From contig NC_014960.1 in NCBI RefSeq assembly GCF_000199675.1, forward strand, positions 3,100,001-3,164,000: DNA of 64,000 nucleotides, read 5' to 3'. Both the position numbers and the translations under genes were made by a program. This stretch comes from Anaerolinea thermophila UNI-1 (GTDB taxonomy: Bacteria; Chloroflexota; Anaerolineae; Anaerolineales; Anaerolineaceae). Positions 46,402 to 55,458 of the stretch are shown here, in pieces (position 1 is the stretch's first letter; each line of letters starts with the position of its first letter). Under the pieces are notes generated by a model. It ran no database searches. It was not told the DNA's origin and saw only the letters and a list, made by a program, of their open reading frames with translations.

Positions 46402-47013
46402 TCACACCACATCATTGCAAAATCGGCGAAACTCACACCCCAAACAGCGCATGCGCTGGGATGTGGGTTCGGGCATTTGCTCGCTCTCCAACATGGCTTT
46501 CATGGCTTGCAGGGCGTCTTCCACCTTGCGGCGCAGGGCAGGGGTAAACGGCACTTCCACCACCCTGCGCAGGGGAATTTCCACCAGGTACCCCCGTGGA
46601 GCAGGCCGGCCGCTCAACTCTTCCAGCAGGAGTCCATACGCCATCAGCTGCATCTGCACGTGTTCACCGCTCTTAAAAGACAGTTTGAAATCTACCGGTA
46701 TCACTTCTCCCGGCGGGGGAGCGTCCACCCAAACCACCAGATCCACCAGCCCGCGCAGTCCCCAGCGGCTGGAACGCACGGCTACGTTGAACTCCCGCCG
46801 TCCTTCCACCAGACGGTACGACTTCAGCGAACGGCGCAGTTCCCGGCCTTCTTCGCCTTCCCCCGCCTCTTTGCCGGCGTCCATCAGGTAGGTGCGCGGG
46901 CGCACATCCGGCAAACACACCAGGAAGTACAGCAGGCGATGGCAGTACACCCACTGCTTCAGGTCGGTGACGCGGAAAGGGTACTCGTAAATCTCTTCGG
47001 TGGGGTCCAGCAT
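46402..47013 (-). CDS. cas4: CRISPR-associated exonuclease Cas4
   Basis: The 203-residue protein has the RecB-type nuclease core (GLRGLVDLVV and PVDFKLSF, then QMQLMAYGLLLEE) and the four iron-sulfur cysteines, one near residue 24 (WVYCHR) and three at the C-terminus (CLGCEFRRFC). Cas4 trims prespacers and helps choose PAM-bearing ends and orientation. Unusually, it is the last gene, next to the leader, and three bases after cas2 in the same operon rather than before cas1. Confidence 0.93.
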   Translation of the reverse strand: MLDPTEEIYEYPFRVTDLKQWVYCHRLLYFLVCLPDVRPRTYLMDAGKEAGEGEEGRELRRSLKSYRLVEGRREFNVAVRSSRWGLRGLVDLVVWVDAPPPGEVIPVDFKLSFKSGEHVQMQLMAYGLLLEELSGRPAPRGYLVEIPLRRVVEVPFTPALRRKVEDALQAMKAMLESEQMPEPTSQRMRCLGCEFRRFCNDVV

Positions 47014-47016
47014 GGT

Positions 47017-47289
47017 TCACCCTTTATCGGGCTGGTCAATGACGCGGCGTTTTTTCCAGTCATCGGCGCAAATGGGCAGAAGTTGCACGTTGCCGGGACT
47101 TTTGCCCAGTATGCGGCGAATTTTGGTGAAGAGTTCCTGCTGTTTGGCAGGGATGAGCCAGCCCACAAAGGCGCTGTACTGAATGCGATCCAGCCCGTAA
47201 TCCAGGCAGACATCGGCAATTTTGGTGCGCTTGCGGTCGTCCACAATGTCATAGACCAGAATCAGGTTAGGCGTCTTCTCTACACTCAT
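47017..47289 (-). CDS. cas2: CRISPR-associated endonuclease/integration protein Cas2
   Basis: The 90-residue protein starts MSVEKTPNLILVYDIVDDRK, with the conserved Asp after the first beta strand, and has the DYGLDRIQYSAFVGWL segment typical of Cas2. It bridges two Cas1 dimers in the integrase. ATG 47289 follows AAGGGGGGAGCG; cas1 ends 10 bp upstream and cas4 begins three bases downstream. Confidence 0.95.
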   Translation of the reverse strand: MSVEKTPNLILVYDIVDDRKRTKIADVCLDYGLDRIQYSAFVGWLIPAKQQELFTKIRRILGKSPGNVQLLPICADDWKKRRVIDQPDKG

Positions 47290-47299
47290 CGCTCCCCCC

Positions 47300-48349
47300 T
47301 TACCAGGGCAATTGAGAAGGCACATAGGCGGCGCGCTCGCCGCGCAGGAAGGTCGCCATGTGGCGGGCTTGCATCTGGATAATGCCGCGGATGGGGTAAC
47401 GCTTGCCCTCAAAGGGGATGGGGGTATCCAGACGCTCGAGCACTTTTTCGGCAATCATCCGGCGGGTATCCTGGGTGAGCAGATTCTTTTCATCCTGTTC
47501 AAAGTCCACACTGTGGTTGGCAAGCCCAATGATGGTGCGATCCACCACTGTGGGGCGAAACTCCTCAATGAAATCCAGCGTCAGGCTGGGCTTGCCAGGG
47601 CGGTCCACGTGTAAAAAGCCGGCGTACGGATCTAACCCCGCCAGAACGATTGCCCGCTCCACCTGACCGTAGAGGATGCCGTAGCCATAGTTAAGCGCGG
47701 CGTTGAGCGGGTCGGCGGCGCCGCGCCCCACCCGCCCGGGGAAGTTGTATTTTTCAGGCACGGTAAGGGCAATGGCTTCCCAGTAGTGGCGGGCGGCGCG
47801 CCCTTCCAGCGCCATCATGACTTCGCGCAGGTCTTCAATGCTCCAGGTTCCCTGTTGAAATGCTTCGGCACTGCGCAGGCGTTCCAGTTCGCGGTACACT
47901 TCCAGCACTTCGGCAGAGCGGCGGCGCAGTTCCTCGTACAGCGCCGGGGCGCTTTCTTTGCGGTACTTGCTCATGTAGCGCAGGAAATTGGACTGGTTTT
48001 GAATTTTGCCCAGCGCCAGAGCCAGGGCAAGTTCCAAACCGCGGCGGTCGCGGTAGGCTTCCAGTTGGGCGCGGCGGGTGGCAACCGTACCGGTCAGCCC
48101 GGCGCTGTAGAGGCTGGCGTACGGCTCGCCGATGGAACTGATGAAAAAGATGGGGATGCCGCGTTCGGTGCAGACCTGAACGGCATCGGCACTGATGCTG
48201 ACACCCAGGTTGGCAATCACCACCGATTCAAGGTGCAGTAAAGGCGCCTGCAGGCGCTTTTCTTCGCCTTTGAAGACAATCAGGCGCTCGCTGTGCTTGC
48301 CGATGAACGTGCCGTACTCGTCCACAATCAGGTGCTGGATGATTGCCAT
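47300..48349 (-). CDS. cas1: CRISPR-associated integrase Cas1
   Basis: The 349-residue protein has the Cas1 two-domain layout with catalytic residues in EGRAARHYWEAI (Glu), GYGILYGQVERAIVLAGLDPYAGFLHVDRPGK (His) and FIEEFRPTVVDRTI (Asp/Glu), all intact; the cited middle stretch spans about residues 222-253. Cas1 catalyses spacer integration with Cas2. It sits between cas6 (12 bp) and cas2 (10 bp). Confidence 0.97.
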   Translation of the reverse strand: MAIIQHLIVDEYGTFIGKHSERLIVFKGEEKRLQAPLLHLESVVIANLGVSISADAVQVCTERGIPIFFISSIGEPYASLYSAGLTGTVATRRAQLEAYRDRRGLELALALALGKIQNQSNFLRYMSKYRKESAPALYEELRRRSAEVLEVYRELERLRSAEAFQQGTWSIEDLREVMMALEGRAARHYWEAIALTVPEKYNFPGRVGRGAADPLNAALNYGYGILYGQVERAIVLAGLDPYAGFLHVDRPGKPSLTLDFIEEFRPTVVDRTIIGLANHSVDFEQDEKNLLTQDTRRMIAEKVLERLDTPIPFEGKRYPIRGIIQMQARHMATFLRGERAAYVPSQLPW

Positions 48350-48361
48350 GGGATGTTCCTT

Positions 48362-49351
48362 TTAGAAAGACAACCGCAGAACGCCGTTGCCTTTGACGGT
48401 ATCCTTGCCCACCTGCACGGCTTCACCCCACACCAGCCAGGGGAGCAATTCGCGCCACACCCACCGCGGGGCGGCAAAGCGGGCAGAGCCCACCCAGCCG
48501 CTGATCCACGTCTGCGTGCCGGTGCGGCTGGAGCCGCTGGAAACTTCCACCCAGCGGGTATCCTGCTCGATCAGGCGCACCTGCAGGGCAAGTTGACTGA
48601 AATGGATGCGCTCTTCATGGGCGCGGCGCGGGGCACCGGCAAACTGCTGAGCCAGTTCATCCACGCGCTCCAGCAGGCGGGCAAAGAGGATGGCAAAGTC
48701 GGGAGTTTTGACCAGGCGTTCGTTCCAGACGAGGCGCATGGGGGTCAGGAAGCGCATGCGCAGTTCCAGGATTTGCTGAGGATCGCCCTCGGGGAGCAAC
48801 CCGGCGGCGCGGGCAAGGACATCGCAATGAGACTGCATGGAGAAGTTGGGGCGCAGGACAGTCTCGCCTTCATCCAGAATGATCTCTTCTGCGCCGTTCA
48901 GGCGTTCGGCAACGATGCGGCGCAGGGTAAAGCGTCCCCGTCCGGCGCCCACGCCCACACGCCCCATCTCTGGCACTGCCAGCACAAAGTAAGGCAGGAA
49001 GCGCTGGGCTTCGCCCACCAGGGTCAGATGAAAGGCAAAGCGCTCGCCGGCGGGCAGGAAAGACGGAGCATTGAGCGGGGGGGTGAGGACGTAGCCGCGG
49101 CGCTCCACGCCGGGGCTTTCATTGGCGGCAACCAGCCAGCACACCGGGCAGGTGGCTGTGTGTGCAGGGTCGGGGGCGTAGGGGGCACTGCCAGCCAGCG
49201 CGGGAACGCTGTAGGGGCAGGCCGCCCGGCGCATGATGTTGACCAGTGCGCCGCGCAGGTTACTGCCGGCGCGGTATTCGCCAAAGCGCAGGGCATCTTC
49301 GGCAAGGCACTCAAAACGCAAACGGGTAAAGGTGAGGGGAAAGTCTGCCAT
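48362..49351 (-). CDS. cas6: CRISPR RNA endoribonuclease Cas6
   Basis: The 329-residue RAMP protein has the N-terminal FTRLRFECLAEDALRFGEYRAG region, a CPVC pair (CxxC) near residue 68 and the C-terminal glycine-rich G-loop (GWVGSARFAAP and KDTVKGNGVLRL), matching the Cas6 family that cuts repeats in pre-crRNA. It is the only Cas6 in the locus, so it must process crRNAs for both the I-B and III-B complexes. The ATG overlaps the cas3 stop codon (TAATG), which fixes the start and suggests coupling. Confidence 0.9.
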   Translation of the reverse strand: MADFPLTFTRLRFECLAEDALRFGEYRAGSNLRGALVNIMRRAACPYSVPALAGSAPYAPDPAHTATCPVCWLVAANESPGVERRGYVLTPPLNAPSFLPAGERFAFHLTLVGEAQRFLPYFVLAVPEMGRVGVGAGRGRFTLRRIVAERLNGAEEIILDEGETVLRPNFSMQSHCDVLARAAGLLPEGDPQQILELRMRFLTPMRLVWNERLVKTPDFAILFARLLERVDELAQQFAGAPRRAHEERIHFSQLALQVRLIEQDTRWVEVSSGSSRTGTQTWISGWVGSARFAAPRWVWRELLPWLVWGEAVQVGKDTVKGNGVLRLSF

Positions 49352-51738
49352 TAATCGGAGTCCTCCAGAATTTGGGTGTCGGGTTTCACGTCCAGGTTCA
49401 AGCCCCATTCGTCATCGTAAGGCACAGAAACCACATCGGGGAAGTCGCGATCTCCTTTGTGGAGCAGTCCGCGCTGGGCAAGCATGGCCCGCAAACCCCA
49501 CGAGAGCGGCACCAGCAGGCTGTCGGCTTCGAGGGCACGCTCGCTGTCGCGCAGTTCCAGGTATTCGTCGTACAGGTCTTCGGGGAGAACCTCGGTGCTG
49601 TCAAACAGGCGGTGAAATTGTTCTGCCAGTTGCGGGTTGGAGCGGAAAGGCTGAAGCACCTGCAAGAAACTGCGTTCAAAATCGGCGCGGGCGCTCTCAA
49701 AGGTGTTTTGCCAGGATGCCAGTACCTCGCCGGTATAAACGGCATCCAGCCATTGAGGCAGAGCGCGCTCATCCAGCGCCACGCCCTTCCCGCGGGAAGC
49801 GCTGAAGCGTTCTTCCAGCACGTCCAGCGTGCGGGTCACCTGTTCGATGGGGCGGTAAACACGGCGGAAAACCTCATCCATCCCGCGAAAGACCACCACC
49901 GGCGAGAGTTCCCGCCTGCCCAGACGGTTGACGCGCCCAATGCGCTGGAGCAGGGCTTCCAGCGGCGCCGGGTCGGAGAAGAGCACATCCAGGTCGAGGT
50001 TCAGGCTGACTTCCACCACCTGGGTAGCCACCACCATCAGCGGACGATGCTCCGCCGGGTTCAACCCCGCCGCCTGAAGCATTTCGCGTTCCTTGCGGGC
50101 GCGGTCGCGCCCGGTAAAGCGCCCGTGAAGCAGGAAAAGCGGAATTTCCGGGGGGAGATGCTCGCGCATCCACAGCCAGGCTTGCTGAGCGCGGCGTACG
50201 GTGTTGCACACCACCAGCACCCGCCGTCCCTGCCGGGCTTCTTCCAGCGCCCAACGCAGGTTGCCTTCCTCCAGCAGATCACCCTCCGCCAGAAAGAGGC
50301 GGTGGCGGCGCAGGCGCGCCAGCAAACGCTGAGAGGCATGGATGGGCGTCACCTGTTCCAGCGTCTCTTCCAGCACGGCGCGGATGGGAGTCGGTAACGT
50401 TGCCGACATGACCAGAAAGCGCGCTCCATAGGCACGCGCCAGAAAGCCCATGGTTGCCACAATCATCGCCAGGCGCGCCGGTTCGTAAGCGTGAATTTCG
50501 TCAAAGACAAAGGCGCCTTCGGTAAAATCGCTCAGCAGGGCTTCATGCCCTTTGAGTTGAAAAGCGGCTTTGAGCAGTTGATAGGGACTGAAGACGCGCG
50601 CCGGGTAGTACGCCAGCCCGGAGCGGTTGTGAAGCAGGCGCGCCAGCCTGGCGGCTTCCTGAGGGGCATACGACTGCTCCATCAGACGCTGAAACTGCGC
50701 CATGGTACTGCGTCCGTGCAACAGTCCCACCTGCCCGGGGAAGATGCGCGCCAGACGGTCGAACATGGCGTTCATGCTGGCTTGATAGGGCAGGGTGTAG
50801 AAGAGGCGCGGCAGGCGCTGATTCACCGCCCAAAGCATGGCGGCTTCGGTCTTGCCGGTGCCGGTAGGCGCCAGCAGAATGGCATGTCCGCAGGTGTGGG
50901 CGGCGGCGCGCTGATGCGCGTACAGTCTCCGGTAAGGCAAAGCCAGCGAGTGCAGGACAGCCTCCGCAGAAAGTTGGGGTTGCGGCAAAGCCCCCCAGCC
51001 CGCCGAAGCCAGATGATCGGACTGCAGAAGCAAGCCGCGCAGGAAAATGCCAGGGCGCAGGGTTTCAACAGAGGGCGGTTCATCCTCCCAGGCGTGCAGG
51101 AATCGCTCCAAACGATGCAGGTGGCGGCGCGCCGCCTGCGGAGTTAAACCGTTCAGGGCTTGTTCCAGCGGCGGCAGGGCCGGGCAGGTGACCCCCAGAG
51201 GGCGCATTTCCAGCGCGTCCAGCCAGGGGGCGGCGCAGGTTTCCAGCCAGCGGTAGAGCGCAGTGGCATCCTCGCGGGAAAGTTCCCCCAGCATGGCGGT
51301 CAGCGGGTCAAGGTCGGCTTCCTGTTCCTCCAGGTAACCTTCGATTTCATCAAAATCCTTGTGGTGGGTGGCAATAGCCGATGCCAGAAAGGCAGTTTCT
51401 TCGGCGGAAAGACCGGCGGTGACCCAATCCACAAACGCCAGGGAGAGCACCTCATGGCGAAACTGCCAGCGGCGTTCTTTGCCGCGCAAGAGGCGCTGAA
51501 AGCCCTGCGCGGCTTTGCCCCAATCGTGTAAAAACACCGCCCAGAAAAGCAAGTGCCACAGGCGCGGCTGTCGGCTGAGGGCGGGCAAATCGGGGCGCTG
51601 ATGCGCCAGATCGCTCAGACGCATCAGCGCTTCCCAGGTATGTTCTGCCAGCGTTTGCGCCTGCCTGCCGGGAGCAAGCGGGCTTTTTGCCCACAGGTGG
51701 CTTAAGCCTTCGGGAACACAGGGCATCTCCATGTTCAT
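49351..51738 (-). CDS. cas3: CRISPR-associated nuclease-helicase Cas3
   Basis: The 795-residue protein joins an N-terminal HD nuclease (EHTWEAL, FLHDWGKAAQGFQ, ATHHKDF, and LQSDHLASAGW) to a superfamily 2 helicase (LLAPTGTGKTEAAM, VFDEIHAYEP, VMSATLPTP, ATQVVEVSLNLDLD, QRIGRVNRLGR). It is recruited by Cascade to nick and degrade target DNA, the effector of type I interference. The start is ATG 51738, overlapping the cas5 stop (ATGA). All catalytic motifs look intact. Confidence 0.95.
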   Translation of the reverse strand: MNMEMPCVPEGLSHLWAKSPLAPGRQAQTLAEHTWEALMRLSDLAHQRPDLPALSRQPRLWHLLFWAVFLHDWGKAAQGFQRLLRGKERRWQFRHEVLSLAFVDWVTAGLSAEETAFLASAIATHHKDFDEIEGYLEEQEADLDPLTAMLGELSREDATALYRWLETCAAPWLDALEMRPLGVTCPALPPLEQALNGLTPQAARRHLHRLERFLHAWEDEPPSVETLRPGIFLRGLLLQSDHLASAGWGALPQPQLSAEAVLHSLALPYRRLYAHQRAAAHTCGHAILLAPTGTGKTEAAMLWAVNQRLPRLFYTLPYQASMNAMFDRLARIFPGQVGLLHGRSTMAQFQRLMEQSYAPQEAARLARLLHNRSGLAYYPARVFSPYQLLKAAFQLKGHEALLSDFTEGAFVFDEIHAYEPARLAMIVATMGFLARAYGARFLVMSATLPTPIRAVLEETLEQVTPIHASQRLLARLRRHRLFLAEGDLLEEGNLRWALEEARQGRRVLVVCNTVRRAQQAWLWMREHLPPEIPLFLLHGRFTGRDRARKEREMLQAAGLNPAEHRPLMVVATQVVEVSLNLDLDVLFSDPAPLEALLQRIGRVNRLGRRELSPVVVFRGMDEVFRRVYRPIEQVTRTLDVLEERFSASRGKGVALDERALPQWLDAVYTGEVLASWQNTFESARADFERSFLQVLQPFRSNPQLAEQFHRLFDSTEVLPEDLYDEYLELRDSERALEADSLLVPLSWGLRAMLAQRGLLHKGDRDFPDVVSVPYDDEWGLNLDVKPDTQILEDSD

Positions 51739-52454
51739 ACCCACGAAAGCCACACCACGCCGGGGTACTCCCCATCCAGCGGGGGTTCAGCGGGGTCTGC
51801 CCACCAGGGCTCCAGCGCAGGCTGACCGGTGTAACGGGTAAACTCGCGGGTGCGCACCCGGCGGTGCAGGACAATGTAGCGCTCAAACGCCGGGTAGCGG
51901 CGGCGATGATAATCCAGCCAGCGGGGCATCAGCACGGCTTGGCCGGCGGCAGTATAGGCCGCATATTCATAGGGCAAGAGGGTATGCTCCAGCACCACCT
52001 GCTCGGCGGGCTGAAGTTCCACCACCTCCACCCTGCGGTAGGTAAACAGGTCCTGCGAGCGCCCCAGGCACACCGCGTAGCGCGGGTGCCGGAAGGCTTC
52101 CAGCCACTCGGGGCGGTTGAGGTAGAGGGTCAGGCGCGGGAAGTAGAGAATCTCGCGCTGAAAGGGGTTAGGGTTGCCTTCCAGCGCCTTCGGCAGGGAT
52201 TTGTCGCCGGGCATCTTCCCATTGGCAGGGGTGAGCAGATAAGTAGTCTCGACATCGGCTTGCTTGCGGCGGAATTCGAAACGCACGGCAAAACGCACCC
52301 CCTGCGGGTCGAACCACTCGCCCAAAGCACTGGCAACGTGCCCGTACAGGGTAGCAGGCGGGGGCATTTCAAAAGTCGGCTGAACGCCCATCATGAAGTG
52401 AGGGTAACGAAAGGAAGCGGTCAGCCCTTCGGCAACAATTTTGAGTGCGCGCAT
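51735..52454 (-). CDS. cas5: Type I-B Cascade subunit Cas5
   Basis: The 239-residue protein begins MRALKIVAEGLTASFRYPHF and has the Cas5 ferredoxin-like RAMP core with FEMPPPATLYGHVASALGEW, the region that holds the crRNA 5' handle. The neighbours Cst1 and Cst2 point to the Cas5t branch of type I-B. The start 52454 follows GGGGGGTG; the upstream in-frame extension overlaps cas7 and lacks a ribosome site. Cas5 overlaps cas3 by four bases. Confidence 0.9.
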   Translation of the reverse strand: MRALKIVAEGLTASFRYPHFMMGVQPTFEMPPPATLYGHVASALGEWFDPQGVRFAVRFEFRRKQADVETTYLLTPANGKMPGDKSLPKALEGNPNPFQREILYFPRLTLYLNRPEWLEAFRHPRYAVCLGRSQDLFTYRRVEVVELQPAEQVVLEHTLLPYEYAAYTAAGQAVLMPRWLDYHRRRYPAFERYIVLHRRVRTREFTRYTGQPALEPWWADPAEPPLDGEYPGVVWLSWV

Positions 52455-52468
52455 GGTGCACCCCCCGT

Positions 52469-53548
52469 TTACTGCATCCAGTCCGGGTGTGCCTCCAACT
52501 CTTGCGCCAGCCGCTGGCAGGCTTCGCGCGGGTGGATGAGGTGAATGCGGTCGTTCCAATCGCCCAGCATACCGCCTTCGCCCAGAGCGGTTTCCAGTTT
52601 CTCACGCTCGGCATCCAGATAGCCGCGCACCCAACCGATGTACACATCGGAGAGCAAATCTTCGCGGTTAACATCCAGGGCTTCCCGCAGGGCAGGCAGG
52701 TTCAGCACCGGGCGTTCGCCCTGCGCGCCGATGATATGCCCGAAAATGTGGTTGCCGCCGCGGGTCACCGCCAGCACCAGGATATCGGGGCTGACATCGG
52801 TATAGTGCAGTGCCTGCTTGGCACCCCCGCTCAGTTCCGCCAGTCCTTCCAGCAGGGCGCGCACGCGGGCAATGCGCTCTTTAAGCGGCAGGCGGTAGGC
52901 TTTTTCCTGCTCCAGATGCTCCAGCCCCTTTGCCTTTGCCAGTTTACAGCGTTCCTCATCCAGATTTTGATAGCCGGTGCGCTGGACGTAGGTAAAGGTG
53001 CCGGCGGCATGTAAATCCAGCGAAAGAAGCCCCTGCAGAGTGGCGCGGTAGAACTGATGCCCGTGCAGGACGGGGTCGCCTTCCTGGCGCGACATGGTGC
53101 CGAAATCTTCCACCAGGCGCACCGGCGCAATGGAAACCAGCGTGCTGACGCGGAAGGGCGAGACGCGGGTCACCGTGTCGGCAGTGGGGGTGGCTTCGGC
53201 TACCAGACCGCTGGATTCGCGAGCATTGGCGGCTTCGGTTTTCTTCGAGGGGGCGCGCATGTAGCCGAACAGGTCATCATCCCAGTAAAGAATGGGGTTG
53301 GCATCGGTGTAGGCAATCTTGGTTTCGCGGAAGACCGGCGCGGCTTTCCAGCCCCAGTTGCCCTGTTCCAGGGTGGTGCGCAGCCAGTAGCGGAAGGCTT
53401 GCGCCGAGACATAGGGGTAGTTGCCCTCGCGGGTGGGGATATGCTTCACCCCAACCACATTTTCAGTCATGCTTCCGGGCAGGTTGCCCAGATTGTTCAA
53501 CGCAGACGCAGGCGCGTCAATCAACAGTAAACCGGTGACAAAAGACAT
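52469..53548 (-). CDS. cas7: Type I-B Cas7 backbone protein (Cst2/DevR family)
   Basis: The 359-residue protein begins FVTGLLLIDAPASALNNLGN and contains YPYVSAQAFRYWLR and VTRVSPFRVSTLVSI, as in Cst2/DevR-type Cas7. It forms the crRNA-coating helical backbone of Cascade. It lies between cas8 (21 bp) and cas5 (14 bp). Confidence 0.92.
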   Translation of the reverse strand: MSFVTGLLLIDAPASALNNLGNLPGSMTENVVGVKHIPTREGNYPYVSAQAFRYWLRTTLEQGNWGWKAAPVFRETKIAYTDANPILYWDDDLFGYMRAPSKKTEAANARESSGLVAEATPTADTVTRVSPFRVSTLVSIAPVRLVEDFGTMSRQEGDPVLHGHQFYRATLQGLLSLDLHAAGTFTYVQRTGYQNLDEERCKLAKAKGLEHLEQEKAYRLPLKERIARVRALLEGLAELSGGAKQALHYTDVSPDILVLAVTRGGNHIFGHIIGAQGERPVLNLPALREALDVNREDLLSDVYIGWVRGYLDAEREKLETALGEGGMLGDWNDRIHLIHPREACQRLAQELEAHPDWMQ

Positions 53549-53569
53549 GGATCCCTCCTTGAAATAAAC

Positions 53570-55039
53570 TTACAGTGTTTCTTCTTCAGGTGCGGTTTCG
53601 GGCAGTTCTCCGGCGTGGGCTTGCAACCAGCCCTTCTGATACAACTGCTCGAGCAGGCGGATGAGCACCAGGTCGCGCCCCAAACGCCAGTCGGCATTGG
53701 GAACGCCCTCGGACTGCTCAAAGATGGCGAGGAACTGATCGAGGGTGATGAGCGGCTTGCGCCCGGCGCGCACTTCGGCGGCAGAAGCGCGGAGAAGCAC
53801 GGCGCGCAGTTCGCCGTAATTGCGCGCCATCCAGAAATTGTTAAACACACCGCGGTCGTTGCGGTCGAGAATGTACTGTGCCAGGGCATCACCCAGTTCA
53901 CGGATGGATTGGACACGGGAATCTTCCATAAGCATCACCTTCCTGAGAAAGAGTTCGGTTAATCGCCACGAAATCAAATCCACTTCGCGGCGGGTGTCGT
54001 AAGTCAGCGTGGGGTCCTGTTTATCGGCTGTCTGACGCGAGGGCTTGCGCAGGAAATACAGGCGGATGAAGCGCGGCGCCCCCTCAGGCAGGGTGAAGAG
54101 GTCTTCGAAGAGGCGGTTATAGCGCGGGGTTTCGCCCTCTTTGCGGGTCAACTGCCAGCCGCGGGCGGCGAGGGCTTCCCATTCCGGTTTGAGCAGGTCA
54201 TTGTGCAGGACCGCCCGCAGAAAACCGCCTACTTCCAGCGGCAGGGGGTAAATATCCAGTTCGGCGCCCTGCCCGCTGTTGGTAAAGTAGTAGCCGGTCA
54301 GGGTGGGCGGAAGCCCGCCGTTTTCCTCTTGCTGACGCCCGCGCGCCTTTTCGGCTTCGAACAGATGCTCGATCAGCACCGTGCGGGCACGGTGCGGGCT
54401 GGTATCGGGCAGTTTTTTCTCACCGCCCGCGCGTGCCGCCGTCACCCCCTGCAAATTAGCCGTGAGGAAGGTTTTGGCAAAGGCAAGCAAGAGGTTGGGA
54501 TCGTCACTGTGCACCGCCAGCAGTTTGCCGCTCACCTTGGCACAGCCCATGGGGAGCATTTGAAACGCCAGCAGGCTGATGCCCGAAAGAGGGATGCCGG
54601 CTTCGCCGTAGGGGTGGAAGTTAATCACATCCACACCGGTGAGCAGAGGCACATGCTGGCGGTAGGTGCGCCCGGGGGGCATATTCCCATCGGGGTTAAG
54701 CGCCAAAGCCGTTGCCGGCAAACCGGTGAGGGGGTCGCGCTCCTCTCCGGCAGGCGCGGCAAAAGCCCCGGAAACAATTTCGGCGTATCTGCGGCGCTTT
54801 TCGGGTTGCTTCTCAAAAGCAGGATTGGTAAACCCCGAATTGGGAAAAGCCACATTGAGGAACGATTTCAGCGGGTCCACAATGTAGTTTTCGCGAATAT
54901 ACCGCGCCGCGTTTTCCAGGTCTTCGCCGGTCAGTTGGGTGGGGCGGGTCTTCCCGGCAAAAGCCGTCAGCGTTGCCAGCCCCACATCCAACAGGGGGTG
55001 ACCTGTGTAATCGGGGGGAGAAAAGGGCAGTTCAGACAT
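53570..55039 (-). CDS. cas8: Type I-B large subunit Cas8 (Cst1)
   Basis: The 489-residue protein starts SELPFSPPDYTGHPLLDVGL and contains FLNVAFPNSGFTNPAFE and HPYGEAGIPLSGISLLAFQM, the Cst1/Cas8b1 pattern of the Tneap-type I-B system. The large subunit recognises the PAM and the target and helps recruit Cas3. ATG 55039 is favoured because TGGAGGG lies six bases upstream; another ATG two codons earlier touches that site. Confidence 0.9.
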   Translation of the reverse strand: MSELPFSPPDYTGHPLLDVGLATLTAFAGKTRPTQLTGEDLENAARYIRENYIVDPLKSFLNVAFPNSGFTNPAFEKQPEKRRRYAEIVSGAFAAPAGEERDPLTGLPATALALNPDGNMPPGRTYRQHVPLLTGVDVINFHPYGEAGIPLSGISLLAFQMLPMGCAKVSGKLLAVHSDDPNLLLAFAKTFLTANLQGVTAARAGGEKKLPDTSPHRARTVLIEHLFEAEKARGRQQEENGGLPPTLTGYYFTNSGQGAELDIYPLPLEVGGFLRAVLHNDLLKPEWEALAARGWQLTRKEGETPRYNRLFEDLFTLPEGAPRFIRLYFLRKPSRQTADKQDPTLTYDTRREVDLISWRLTELFLRKVMLMEDSRVQSIRELGDALAQYILDRNDRGVFNNFWMARNYGELRAVLLRASAAEVRAGRKPLITLDQFLAIFEQSEGVPNADWRLGRDLVLIRLLEQLYQKGWLQAHAGELPETAPEEETL

Positions 55040-55065
55040 AGGCATCCCTCCATCAAGGGACAAAT

Positions 55066-55449
55066 TTACGCCCTGCGGCGGCGGGCGGCGTCGCGCTGAA
55101 GTTGCAGGTTGAGCACTTCGGCAACCTCAAAGCGCGGCGGGATGGCGCCGTTGACCGGGCGCAGGCGCACACACGCCGGGAAGTAGCCCATCCTGCCGTG
55201 CAGTTCGGCAACGAGCAGGACGGCGCTGAAGTTGAGCGAGGGCGGGTTGACAATGATGGGGGCGTTCTGCCATTCCTCCAGCGTCAGTCCGGCCTGGTCC
55301 ACCATGGCAGTCACCTGGGGAGCCAGGGGCTGATCAGGTTCAATCTGGCTGTGCACCTCGACCACGCGCTCAATGGGCGCGCCGAGCAGGGCTTGCAATT
55401 GCGCCATCTGGTCGTTGGAGAGGGGATGCGAGAAGTTGACCAGAATCAT
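55066..55449 (-). CDS. csx15: Csx15, type III CRISPR ancillary protein
   Basis: The 127-residue protein starts MILVNFSHPLSNDQMAQLQA and contains YFPACVRLRPVNGAIPPRF and EVAEVLNLQ, which I recognise as the Csx15 pattern. Csx15 is a type III accessory protein; recent work places it among proteins that bind or break down cyclic oligoadenylates, so it may switch off the signal. That role is from memory and the family call rests on pattern only. It sits nine bases after the CARF nuclease gene and before cas8, joining the type III and type I modules. Confidence 0.75.
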   Translation of the reverse strand: MILVNFSHPLSNDQMAQLQALLGAPIERVVEVHSQIEPDQPLAPQVTAMVDQAGLTLEEWQNAPIIVNPPSLNFSAVLLVAELHGRMGYFPACVRLRPVNGAIPPRFEVAEVLNLQLQRDAARRRRA

Positions 55450-55458
55450 ACGGTACTC

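Noticed and set aside
53570..55039. Classification of the type I module as I-A.
   Set aside because: Cas3 is a single HD-helicase protein, and Cas8 and Cas7 match Cst1/Cst2, all of which fit I-B; no separate Csa5 or split Cas3 is present.
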